Below the pieces are notes generated by a model, which saw only the letters and a list, made by a program, of their open reading frames with translations, had not been told where the DNA came from and made no database searches. A stretch of DNA of 35,262 bases from an uncultured SAR86 cluster bacterium (lineage in GTDB: Bacteria > Pseudomonadota > Gammaproteobacteria > Magnimaribacterales > AG-339-G14), in assembly GCA_902528485.1 (NCBI GenBank), contig CABZTA010000008.1:1-35262 (forward strand), in the 5' to 3' direction. Below are positions 21,681 to 31,581 of this stretch, one piece after another. The position numbers and the translations under genes were made by a program. Position 1 is the stretch's first letter. Each line of letters begins with the position of its first letter.

Positions 21681-22618
21681 AAAGAGAGATTAAGTTAGCA
21701 AATCCAAGAGGATTCTGTGCTGGAGTAGATCGTGCCATTGAAATTGTAAATCAGGCATTATTGAAATTCGGTCCGCCAGTGTATGTCAGACATGAGGTAG
21801 TTCATAATCGAAATGTTGTAGAAGATCTAAAATCTAAAGGAGCAATTTTTGTTGAACAAATTGATGAAATACCAGAAGGTGCAATAACTATCTTTTCTGC
21901 TCATGGGGTTTCTAAAAAAGTTGTGGATGATGCTGAAACAAAGAATTTGAATTATTTTGATGCAACATGCCCTCTTGTCACAAAAGTTCATATGGAGGTC
22001 ATCAGATATGCGAGGCAAGGTTTGGATATTATTTTAGTTGGGCATGATAATCATCCTGAAGTGGAAGGAACTCTGGGAAGATTTCCTCACGACTCAAAAG
22101 GTAAAATTTATTTAGTTGAGTCAGAAATCGATGCAAAAAATATAGAAATAGATCAGCCTTCCAAACTTGCTATGGTTACTCAAACAACTTTATCTGTGGA
22201 TGATACAAAATCGATTATAGATATTTTGAAAAAGCGCTTCCCTAAACTAATAAGCCCTTCTTCTGATGATATTTGCTACGCAACACAAAATAGACAAGAT
22301 GCTGTTAAACAGCTCGCATTAGAAACAGAACTGATAATAATTGTGGGTTCTAACAACAGTTCTAACTCAAATAGACTAAAAGAATTGTCAGAAAATTGTG
22401 GTGTAAAATCCATATTAGTTGATGATCCTGATGAGATAGCTCTTGAACAACTAGATGGAATTTTCAAATTAGGAATATCCGCTGGGGCTTCTGCTCCCGA
22501 GTCTTTAGTTCAAAGTATTGTCTTAAAATGTCAAAAATTAGGATTTGAAATGTCTCAGGAACTGGACGGCTTGAAAGAATCGGTAAATTTTAAACTTCCA
22601 AAAGAATTAGTTTCATGA
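21677..22618 (+). CDS. ispH: 4-hydroxy-3-methylbut-2-enyl diphosphate reductase; TTG start
   Basis: ANPRGFCAGVDRAIEIV, VRHEVVHN, SAHGVSKKV, DATCPLVTKVH, SAGASAPE. Confidence 0.97.
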   Translation: MKREIKLANPRGFCAGVDRAIEIVNQALLKFGPPVYVRHEVVHNRNVVEDLKSKGAIFVEQIDEIPEGAITIFSAHGVSKKVVDDAETKNLNYFDATCPLVTKVHMEVIRYARQGLDIILVGHDNHPEVEGTLGRFPHDSKGKIYLVESEIDAKNIEIDQPSKLAMVTQTTLSVDDTKSIIDILKKRFPKLISPSSDDICYATQNRQDAVKQLALETELIIIVGSNNSSNSNRLKELSENCGVKSILVDDPDEIALEQLDGIFKLGISAGASAPESLVQSIVLKCQKLGFEMSQELDGLKESVNFKLPKELVS

Positions 22619-23853
22619 AAAGAATTGGTGTCATAGGTTCAGGTATAGCAGGAATTACAACTGCCTATTCATTAGCTAAAAGGGGTCATGAAGTTACGCT
22701 TATAGATGCTAGAAGATATCCTGCAATGGCCACCAGTTATGCAAATGGGGGCCAATTAAGTGCCAGTAACGCTGAAACTTGGAACACAACAAAAAATTTA
22801 TTCAACGGAATAAAATGGATGTTCCAGAAGGATGCTCCTCTTCTCTTCAATCCAACCCCAAACATAAATAAGTACAAATGGATGCTTGGATTTCTTGCAG
22901 CAACTTTTTCCGGTAAGCACAAATCCAATACCCTAAAAACAATAGATATGGCAAAAAAAGCAAGAGAGCATTACTTCAAAATTGCTGATGATGAAAAAAT
23001 TGAATTTAATTTATTAAAAAAGGGACTACTTCATATTTACGATAATGAAAATGAATTGCAGGCTGCTAGAGAAAAAAAGAATTGGATTGAGCAAGATGGA
23101 ATGGAATGGGATTATTTAGATCTTGATGAGATTGAGGACTTGGAGCCAGCATTCAAAACAGACAAAAATACAAAAAAAATTGTCGGCGGTATTTATACAA
23201 AATCAGATGCAAGCGGAGATATCCATAAATTCTGCGTGAATCTTCATAAGGTGCTTGAAGATAAATACAAACTCACTTCTAAATTTAATTCTGAGGTAGA
23301 AACAATTTTTAAAGAGAAAGATTGTGTCATTGTTTCAATTTCTGATGGAAATATTATTGAAGGTTTGGAGTTTGATAAGGTGGCGATTTGTGCCGGTGTC
23401 GACACTCAAAAGTTTGCCAATGTATTAGGCGATAGAATGCAAGTCTATCCAGTAAAAGGTTACAGCGTAACCATCAATCTAAATGATCAAGTTTCCCAGG
23501 AAGCAGCCCCTAAAGTTTCCTTGATCGATGATCCAGTAAAAATTGTTTCAAGTAGATTAGGCAATAGGCTTCGGGTTGCAGGAACAGCAGAGTTAGCAGG
23601 ATACAACAAAGATATAAGACAAGACAGGGTCAGACCATTATTAAACTGGGTAAAAAAATTTTTTCCAGATGTGAGTACAGAGAGCTATACGCCTTGGGCA
23701 GGACTTAGGCCAATGACTCCAGACATGATGCCGCTTCTTTTTGAAAGCAATCTTGGAGGCATTTTTTATAACACTGGACATGGGCATCTTGGATGGACAC
23801 TTAGTGCAGAAACTGCAGAAATATTAGCTAAAAAAATATTGAATGAGACTTGA
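22615..23853 (+). CDS. dadA: FAD-dependent D-amino acid dehydrogenase (DadA-like)
   Basis: GVIGSGIAGITTAYSLAKRGHEVTLID, SYANGGQLSASNAETW, GHGHLGWTLSAETAEILA. Confidence 0.85.
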   Translation: MKRIGVIGSGIAGITTAYSLAKRGHEVTLIDARRYPAMATSYANGGQLSASNAETWNTTKNLFNGIKWMFQKDAPLLFNPTPNINKYKWMLGFLAATFSGKHKSNTLKTIDMAKKAREHYFKIADDEKIEFNLLKKGLLHIYDNENELQAAREKKNWIEQDGMEWDYLDLDEIEDLEPAFKTDKNTKKIVGGIYTKSDASGDIHKFCVNLHKVLEDKYKLTSKFNSEVETIFKEKDCVIVSISDGNIIEGLEFDKVAICAGVDTQKFANVLGDRMQVYPVKGYSVTINLNDQVSQEAAPKVSLIDDPVKIVSSRLGNRLRVAGTAELAGYNKDIRQDRVRPLLNWVKKFFPDVSTESYTPWAGLRPMTPDMMPLLFESNLGGIFYNTGHGHLGWTLSAETAEILAKKILNET

Positions 23854-24385
23854 AAAAGGCTGGTTGGATAAAGCTAATAGACGTCCATCTCCTAATTATG
23901 ATGACAGGTCCAACGAAGAGATAGATTTAATTGTGATCCATTCTATAAGTCTTCCGCCGGGAATTTTTGGCAATAGCTTTGTAGAAGACTTTTTTCAAAA
24001 TAAACTTGATTATTCAAAAGATAAATATTTTCAAGAAATAAAAGATTTGAAGGTATCAAGTCATTTTTTGATAAAAAGAGATGGAAAAATTACCCAATTT
24101 GTTTCAATTTTAGACAGAGCCTGGCATGCGGGGGTTTCAAGTTTTGAAGGAAGAGAAGATTGTAATGATTACTCAATTGGAATTGAGCTTGAAGGTACTG
24201 ATGTTGATTCTTTTGAGGAGAATCAATACGAATCCCTGGCATCTCTTTCAAGCGTCTTAATGTCAGAGCTTCCAACAATTACACTCGATAGAATTGTTGG
24301 ACATAGTGATATAGCTCCTGGAAGGAAATCTGATCCGGGAAAAGGGTTCGATTGGGATAAATTTAAAGATAGAATAATCAAATAA
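23843..24385 (+). CDS. ampD: 1,6-anhydro-N-acetylmuramyl-L-alanine amidase AmpD
   Basis: VIHSISLPPG, RAWHAGVSSFEGREDCNDYSIGIELEGTD, VGHSDIAPGRKSDPGKGFDW. Confidence 0.95.
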   Translation: MRLEKGWLDKANRRPSPNYDDRSNEEIDLIVIHSISLPPGIFGNSFVEDFFQNKLDYSKDKYFQEIKDLKVSSHFLIKRDGKITQFVSILDRAWHAGVSSFEGREDCNDYSIGIELEGTDVDSFEENQYESLASLSSVLMSELPTITLDRIVGHSDIAPGRKSDPGKGFDWDKFKDRIIK

Positions 24386-24867
24386 TGCCTTCTTTTGATA
24401 TCGAATCCAAAGTTGATCAACACGAGCTGACCAATGCCATAGATCAAGCTAATAGAGTTATTGGAAATAGATTTGATTTCAAAGGCACTGATTCTGAGAT
24501 TCTTCAAAATGAAAATAAAATTACTTTGAAGTCTCAACAATCTTTTCAAATCGATCAAATGCTTCCGATACTAAAAGAATCTCTAGCTAAAAGGGGTATT
24601 GATATTAAATGTCTTTCTGAGGATGCAACAATTGAATCCAATAACCAAGCATCAAAGGAGATTATTGTTAATGAAGGCATCTCTCAAGATATTGGTCGGA
24701 TGATAAACCAAGCTGTTAAATCCTCTAAAATCAAAGTTCAGTCTTCCATCCAAGGGGATACGGTTAGAATTTCTGGAAAGAAGAGGGATGACTTGCAATC
24801 AATTATGGCTGAAATTAAATCGCTTGATATTGAGCTGCCTTTGCAATTTAAAAATTTTAGAGATTAA
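24385..24867 (+). CDS. yajQ: YajQ family nucleotide-binding protein
   Basis: MPSFDIESKVDQHELTNAIDQANRVIGNRFDFKG is characteristic. Confidence 0.96.
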   Translation: MPSFDIESKVDQHELTNAIDQANRVIGNRFDFKGTDSEILQNENKITLKSQQSFQIDQMLPILKESLAKRGIDIKCLSEDATIESNNQASKEIIVNEGISQDIGRMINQAVKSSKIKVQSSIQGDTVRISGKKRDDLQSIMAEIKSLDIELPLQFKNFRD

Positions 24868-26153
24868 TGGCTTCATTTAGTCAATCTTTTCTGGCTTATT
24901 TTCAGAAGAAAAATCTACAAATTATATTATTGGGCTGTTTATCTGGGGTCCCTTTAGGATTACTGATAGATCCATTAAATTATTGGCTCGCAGAAGCTGG
25001 TATTGAAAAGAGCACTATCGGTCTTTTTAGTTTGATTCTTATCGTCTACACAATTAAAGCTTTATGGGCTCCATTAATTGATAGATTAAGTTTGCCGATT
25101 CTCAACGGTTTTGGGCAGAGAAGAAGTTGGCTTATTTTTTCTCAGATTGTAACAGGCTGCTTTGTGATCTCATTAGGGATGATTGATCCAAATTCAAATA
25201 TCTTATTTTTTGCTTATATAGCTTTTTTCATAAGTATCTTTTCTGCAACCCAAGATATTTGTGTAGATGCACTGAGGATCGAACTTGTTCAAAAAAAAGA
25301 GCTTGGAGAAGCATCATCAGTTTATGTAATAGGTTATCGAATTGGAGCGGTCTTAATCTCTCAAGTTATTGGTTTATATCTTGCTGAAATTTTTGGATTC
25401 CAGACTGCTTATGTTTCTCTTGGGTTATTTTTTATTGGCTTCTCTATTCTAACTTTTTACTTTTTGGATGAGCCAGATAGGATTGCAAAACCCATGCTAT
25501 CCCCATTCACTAATTTTGGTAAATGGCTTAAAGATAGCTTTCTAGATCCATATTTAGATTTATTTCTAAGGTATAAAAATCATTTAATTATTTTGTTATT
25601 GGTTATGTTTACCTATAGATTAAGTGATATTTTTCTTGGTCCTATGGCAATGCCTTTCTACCAATATCTTGGATTTACTAAGTCTGAGGTGGCTACTTAT
25701 ACCAATCTTTATGGTCTTTCCATGACGATTGCAGGAGGTTTATTTGGTGGTTTATTAATCCATAGATTTGGAATTGCCAGTATGCTTGTTGCAGGCTCTA
25801 TTTTGGCTCCTGTAACTAACCTATTTTTTTTATTGCTAAATAATGTAGGTAGAGATTTGAGTTTTCTTGTTTTAACGATAACTGCTGATAATTTCACTCA
25901 AGGGTTTGTTGTAGTAGTAGTAATTTCTCTCCTTTCCAGTGTTGTTTCTAAAACATATACAGCAACTCAATATGCTGGCTTATTTTTGTTAGGAACCTTG
26001 CCATCAAGATTGATTTCAAGCTCATCTGGATTCATTGTTGATTCATACGGTTTTGGAGAATTTTTTGTCATCTGTGCGCTCTCCGGTATTCCGGCAATTA
26101 TATTTACACTATTATTGGTAAATAGTTCTTTTAAATTATCTTTGAAAGATTGA
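24867..26153 (+). CDS. ampG: AmpG-like major facilitator superfamily muropeptide permease
   Basis: 12-TM MFS; LSGVPLGLLID, ALWAPLIDR, QDICVDALRIE; adjacent to ampD. Confidence 0.9.
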   Translation: MASFSQSFLAYFQKKNLQIILLGCLSGVPLGLLIDPLNYWLAEAGIEKSTIGLFSLILIVYTIKALWAPLIDRLSLPILNGFGQRRSWLIFSQIVTGCFVISLGMIDPNSNILFFAYIAFFISIFSATQDICVDALRIELVQKKELGEASSVYVIGYRIGAVLISQVIGLYLAEIFGFQTAYVSLGLFFIGFSILTFYFLDEPDRIAKPMLSPFTNFGKWLKDSFLDPYLDLFLRYKNHLIILLLVMFTYRLSDIFLGPMAMPFYQYLGFTKSEVATYTNLYGLSMTIAGGLFGGLLIHRFGIASMLVAGSILAPVTNLFFLLLNNVGRDLSFLVLTITADNFTQGFVVVVVISLLSSVVSKTYTATQYAGLFLLGTLPSRLISSSSGFIVDSYGFGEFFVICALSGIPAIIFTLLLVNSSFKLSLKD

Positions 26154-26156
26154 AGA

Positions 26157-26480
26157 ATGTTTTTAAACTTTTGGCGGATATTATTTTGTTTCACCTTAGC
26201 TTTTGTTTCCTTCGGCTTGTTTTCTGAATCAAGCAGCGAAAAAAATTAACCTTTCCTGATTACTTGCTTCATTTTTCTGCATTCTTCTTTTTATCTTTTT
26301 TTAACAAAGGCATCAAATATTTTTATAGCTTCATTATTCATAAGTTTTTATGCTCCAACTACGGAAATAATCCAATTTTTTCTTACTTATAGAGATGCTT
26401 CACTTTTCGACCTCTTATTTTACTATTTAGGCATTTTTTTTAACTTTTTTTTTATAAAATTTATTGAAAATTTTTTTTGA
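26157..26480 (+). pseudogene. VanZ-like small membrane protein interrupted by two compensating frameshifts
   Basis: Frame 26157: MFLNFWRILFCFTLAFVSFGLFSESSSEKN*; next frame: TFPDYLLHFSAFFFLSFF; back in first frame: IASLFISFYAPTTEIIQFFLTYRDASLFDLLFYYLGIFF...* at 26478-26480. Shifts fall at A7 (26239-26245) and T7 (about 26296-26302). Confidence 0.65.
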
Positions 26481-26495
26481 GACTATATATATCTA

Positions 26496-26524
26496 TTGTT
26501 ATTGAATGGCGTGTCGCATACAAT
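26496..26524 (+). promoter_or_regulatory. Candidate sigma70-type promoter of groESL (TTGTTA-N17-TACAAT)
   Basis: TTGTTA at 26496-26501, TACAAT at 26519-26524, 17-bp spacer; GGAG Shine-Dalgarno upstream of groES ATG at 26566. Confidence 0.6.
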
Positions 26525-26565
26525 GCCGCACTCAATTATATTGAATTTTATTAAGGAGTAATAGT

Positions 26566-26856
26566 ATGAAATTTAATCCTTTAGGAGACAGAGTCCTTGT
26601 AAAGCGTAGTGATGAAGAAGAAACTACAGCCGGAGGAATCGTTTTACCTGGAAGTGCTGCCGAAAAGCCTTCTCAGGGAGAAATTCTAGCAGTTGGTCCT
26701 GGAAGAGTTCTTGATTCAGGTGAAACTCAAGGAGTTAGCGTTAAAGTGGGAGACATTATTGTTTTTGGGCAATATGCCGGAAGTAATACTGTCAAAGTTG
26801 ATGGTGAAGAGCTTTTGATCTTAAGTGAAAGCGATATTCTCGGCACCATTTCTTAA
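26566..26856 (+). CDS. groES: Co-chaperonin GroES
   Basis: [46 protein letters not shown]. Confidence 0.98.
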   Translation: MKFNPLGDRVLVKRSDEEETTAGGIVLPGSAAEKPSQGEILAVGPGRVLDSGETQGVSVKVGDIIVFGQYAGSNTVKVDGEELLILSESDILGTIS

Positions 26857-26865
26857 TATTATTAA

Positions 26866-28518
<1,653 letters not shown>

Positions 28519-28534
28519 GTTTGAATAATGTTAT

Positions 28535-28567
28535 AAAAATAGGGGCCGAAAGCCCCTATTTTTTTTT
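28535..28567 (+). terminator. Rho-independent terminator after groEL
   Basis: AAAAATAGGGGC-CGAA-AGCCCCTATTTTTTTTT: strong GC stem, tetraloop-like loop, T tract. Confidence 0.93.
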
Positions 28568-28586
28568 AATGAACTAAAATAGAGAT

Positions 28587-28733
28587 ATGAAAATTTACTT
28601 ATTAACCTTATTTTTGCCAAATATTTTAATTGCACATTCTTTTGATAATATTTTTCATTTTCATTTGGAAAGTTTATCTATTTTATTCATTGCATTAATA
28701 TTATCTAAATTTCTTTGGAGGAAGATTAAATGA
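28587..28733 (+). CDS. 48-aa putative secreted/membrane mini-protein with HS...HFH motif, not in the supplied ORF list
   Basis: MKIYLLTLFLPNILIAHSFDNIFHFHLESLSILFIALILSKFLWRKIK; ATGA overlap with sodN; carries the sodN SD GGAGGA in its last codons. Confidence 0.6.
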   Translation: MKIYLLTLFLPNILIAHSFDNIFHFHLESLSILFIALILSKFLWRKIK

Positions 28734-29194
28734 AATTTGATCAAGTTCTCGCGCATTGCGATATCCCTTGCAAAATTTATGACCCAATTGTCATTCAAGT
28801 TGCAGCTTTGAGCGTAGTAAGAATCTTGGATATTATTAACGAGACATCTCATGAAGATGAAAATTCTAATATTTCTGAAATTTCAAGACTAACTGCTGAA
28901 AAGGAAAAACAAGCTAGCATTGTAAAAGATGAGGTAAGAATCATCTGGGGAGACTACTTTAAAGAGCCTCAGATTAAATCATTCCCTAAAATTCATGATT
29001 TAGTGCATCAGATTATGCTTCAAGGATCTAAGTGCAAACAGGGTATTGATAGAAAAAATGGAGAAATTTTGGTTGATTTAGTAAATGAATTCAGCGAAAT
29101 ATTCTGGGCAACAAAAGATATTAAAACCAAAAGCGTAAAGGCTCCATATCCTCCTTCATTAAATATGATATATCCAGATCTTGATAATGTCTGA
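28730..29194 (+). CDS. sodN: Nickel-dependent superoxide dismutase precursor
   Basis: MKFDQVLA|HCDIPCKIYDP Ni-hook at the predicted mature N-terminus; EVRIIWGDYFKEP and SEIFWATK motifs; sodX downstream. Confidence 0.93.
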   Translation: MKFDQVLAHCDIPCKIYDPIVIQVAALSVVRILDIINETSHEDENSNISEISRLTAEKEKQASIVKDEVRIIWGDYFKEPQIKSFPKIHDLVHQIMLQGSKCKQGIDRKNGEILVDLVNEFSEIFWATKDIKTKSVKAPYPPSLNMIYPDLDNV

Positions 29195-29459
29195 TATTTT
29201 TTCCGTCTCAGGAAATAGCATGAATCCAATCTTGAAGGATGGAGATAAAGTTATTTGCTTGAAAAATACTGATATTAATAAAGGAGACTTGGTTATCTTA
29301 GATGTTGAGCCCTACGGTAAGATTATTAAGAAAGTTAAATGGATAAATGAAAATGAATTAAGAGTAGAGGGAACAAATCCAAGATGCTATTCATCGTCCT
29401 GCGACTTCAATCATTCTTTATCATCAATAATTGGTAAGGTTGAGAAGATTCTTGTCTAG
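29181..29459 (+). CDS. sodX: NiSOD-maturation signal-peptidase-like protease (S24/S26 family); start could be 29187
   Basis: SVSGNSMNPILKDGDKVI (Ser), GKIIKKVKW (Lys region), overlaps sodN. Confidence 0.87.
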   Translation: MIMSDIFSVSGNSMNPILKDGDKVICLKNTDINKGDLVILDVEPYGKIIKKVKWINENELRVEGTNPRCYSSSCDFNHSLSSIIGKVEKILV

Positions 29460-29548
29460 ATTTGCAAAATTTAATTTTTTTGCTCTCAAATTTTATTTAA
29501 ATTATAAATTATAGATAATCCCTCTATAATCTGAATGAGGTACAGATT

Positions 29549-30211
29549 ATGGAAGAATTATTTATTTACAATGTTCTCGTTAGATGGGGGCACGTCCTTT
29601 TTGGAATAGTTTGGATAGGATTACTTTACTATTTTAACTTCGTTCAAACAGAATACGTTAAAATTGCAGATTCAGATGCTAAAGCCGATGTAATGAAGAA
29701 ATTAGCACCTAATGCTTTATGGTGGTTCCGATGGGCAGCTTTCTTTACCTTTCTAACAGGATTAATCCTTCTTTACTTTCTCCAGGTCTTAGCTACTACT
29801 GAGATTATTCTCGGATCAATAATGGGAACTTTAATGATGCTAAACGTCTGGGGTATCATTTGGAGAAATCAAAAAATTGTTATCGGTCTTAAAGAAGGCG
29901 ATGCTGTTGCTGCTGGGGCAAAAGCAGGATTAGCCTCAAGAACAAATACTTTATTCTCCCTCCCGATGTTGTACTTTATGATTTCTTCTGCCCATAGTCC
30001 TGTGAAATCTTATTTCATGGGAACGCCCGCTACTGGCACTGATCCAGGATATTTAGGTCTGGATTTTCTAATCATTTGCTTAGTGATTGCCTTGATTGAA
30101 CTTAATGCAATTTATGGAAAGATGTATCCAGTTATAGCATCGGTAAGAAGTGTTATTACTTCAAGCCTTGCACTAACAGTAGTTTTCTCTGGCTTAGCTT
30201 TCTATATTTAA
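29549..30211 (+). CDS. PuuD-like (urate hydroxylase membrane domain) integral membrane protein, no cytochrome c domain
   Basis: RWGHVLFGIVWIGLLYYFNFVQ, PNALWWFRWAAFFT, NVWGIIWRNQK; ORF ends after the last TM, no CXXCH. Confidence 0.7.
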   Translation: MEELFIYNVLVRWGHVLFGIVWIGLLYYFNFVQTEYVKIADSDAKADVMKKLAPNALWWFRWAAFFTFLTGLILLYFLQVLATTEIILGSIMGTLMMLNVWGIIWRNQKIVIGLKEGDAVAAGAKAGLASRTNTLFSLPMLYFMISSAHSPVKSYFMGTPATGTDPGYLGLDFLIICLVIALIELNAIYGKMYPVIASVRSVITSSLALTVVFSGLAFYI

Positions 30212-31485
30212 TTTTCTGAATCCTCTTCTTCAGAAGATTTAAATAGCCTAGCTATCTTTATCATGTTGTTTCTGACCAATACCGTCTCAATAATTGTATC
30301 TTGAATACTAATACTGACATTAGCTTCTGGGATTGTTCCTATCTGTTCTAAAATAAGCCCATTGAGAGTTCTTGGCCCATTTAAAGGCAAATCACATTCT
30401 AATTTTCTATTAATCTCCCTGATTGGAATACTTGCATCAATTAAAAAAGATCCATCTCTTTGCTCCATTATTTCAAATTTAGAATCATCATTATTCTTCG
30501 CTAGCTCGCCTACAATTTCACCCAATATATCTTCCAACGAAAGCAACCCTTTAACTGAGCCGTATTCATCGATAACAATCCCAACTCTTTTTCTTTCTTT
30601 TTGGAAATTAAATAATTGTTGACTCAAAGAGGTATTTTCTGGGATGAAGTAAGCATCATCTGATACCTCAACTAAGTTGTCTAAATCTTTAACCTCTTGA
30701 GATAAAAAGTTCGTTATTCCGTAAAGGTCAAGCATTCCTCTCAAATCGTCTAAATTTTGATCAAAAATCGGCAGAAAATCGACCTGATTTTTTTGAAGCT
30801 GCTCTAGTATCTCTTCAAAATCATCGCTTAAATCAATACCAATAATCTCAGATCTTTGAGTCATTACTTCCTCAATAGAAATTTTATCTAGCTCTAAAAT
30901 ACTTAAGAGCATATCTTGATACCTTGTAGGAATTAAATCACCTGATGTCTCTAAAATAGCTTTGAGCTCCTCGGGAGAGACATCTTCGCTCTCGTTTTCA
31001 GTCTTATTGATTCCTAAAAATTTTAACAGAAAATTTGAAAAATAATTAATAACAGAAACCAAAGGAAAAAGAAGTTTTTGTAAAATCTTTAGAGGAAGAG
31101 ATGAGAAAAAAGCCAACGGTTCAGGTTTGATCGCCGCAAAAGTTTTTGGAGTAACTTCTGAAAAAATTAAAATTACGATTGTAAGAAGAATTGATCCAAT
31201 TAATACACCCACATCACCATATAACTTTATGAATAATATTGTGGTTAAAGCAGACGCAAGTATATTAACAAAGTTGTTTCCTATTAAGATTATCCCTAAA
31301 AGCCTATCAGGTCTCCTCAATAGTTTTTCTATTCTTATCGCAGATTTATTCTTTTCCCTTGCTAAATATTTTAATCTGTACCTATTAATTGCCATCATGC
31401 TAGTCTCAGAGCCAGAGAAAAAAGCAGACAAAATAAGTAAGACAAAAATACTAGCCAGGAGAAGCCAGACAGGGAGATCGTTCAA
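30208..31485 (-). CDS. CNNM/CorC/HlyC-type transporter-associated protein (DUF21 + CBS pair + CorC C-terminal domain)
   Basis: FFSGSETSMMAINRYRLKYLA, GNNFVNILASA, CBS region VMTQRSEIIGIDL, VIDEYGSVKGLLSLEDILGEIVGEL. Confidence 0.92.
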   Translation of the reverse strand: MNDLPVWLLLASIFVLLILSAFFSGSETSMMAINRYRLKYLAREKNKSAIRIEKLLRRPDRLLGIILIGNNFVNILASALTTILFIKLYGDVGVLIGSILLTIVILIFSEVTPKTFAAIKPEPLAFFSSLPLKILQKLLFPLVSVINYFSNFLLKFLGINKTENESEDVSPEELKAILETSGDLIPTRYQDMLLSILELDKISIEEVMTQRSEIIGIDLSDDFEEILEQLQKNQVDFLPIFDQNLDDLRGMLDLYGITNFLSQEVKDLDNLVEVSDDAYFIPENTSLSQQLFNFQKERKRVGIVIDEYGSVKGLLSLEDILGEIVGELAKNNDDSKFEIMEQRDGSFLIDASIPIREINRKLECDLPLNGPRTLNGLILEQIGTIPEANVSISIQDTIIETVLVRNNMIKIARLFKSSEEEDSEN

Positions 31486-31532
31486 TATTTAAAGTAATTA
31501 GTTAATTATTGTTAAATTATAGAATGTTTTCC

Positions 31533-31560
31533 TTGAATAGATAAATATTTAACTTAGAAT
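31533..31560 (+). promoter_or_regulatory. Candidate promoter for the rpsP operon (TTGAAT-N16-TAGAAT)
   Basis: TTGAAT 31533-31538, TAGAAT 31555-31560, about 20 nt before rpsP ATG. Confidence 0.4.
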
Positions 31561-31581
31561 GGCCTTCTTATTTTTTAGCAA

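Noticed and set aside
26527-26550. CIRCE element upstream of groES
   Set aside because: GCACTC is present but the partner GAGTGC arm at 9-nt spacing is absent.
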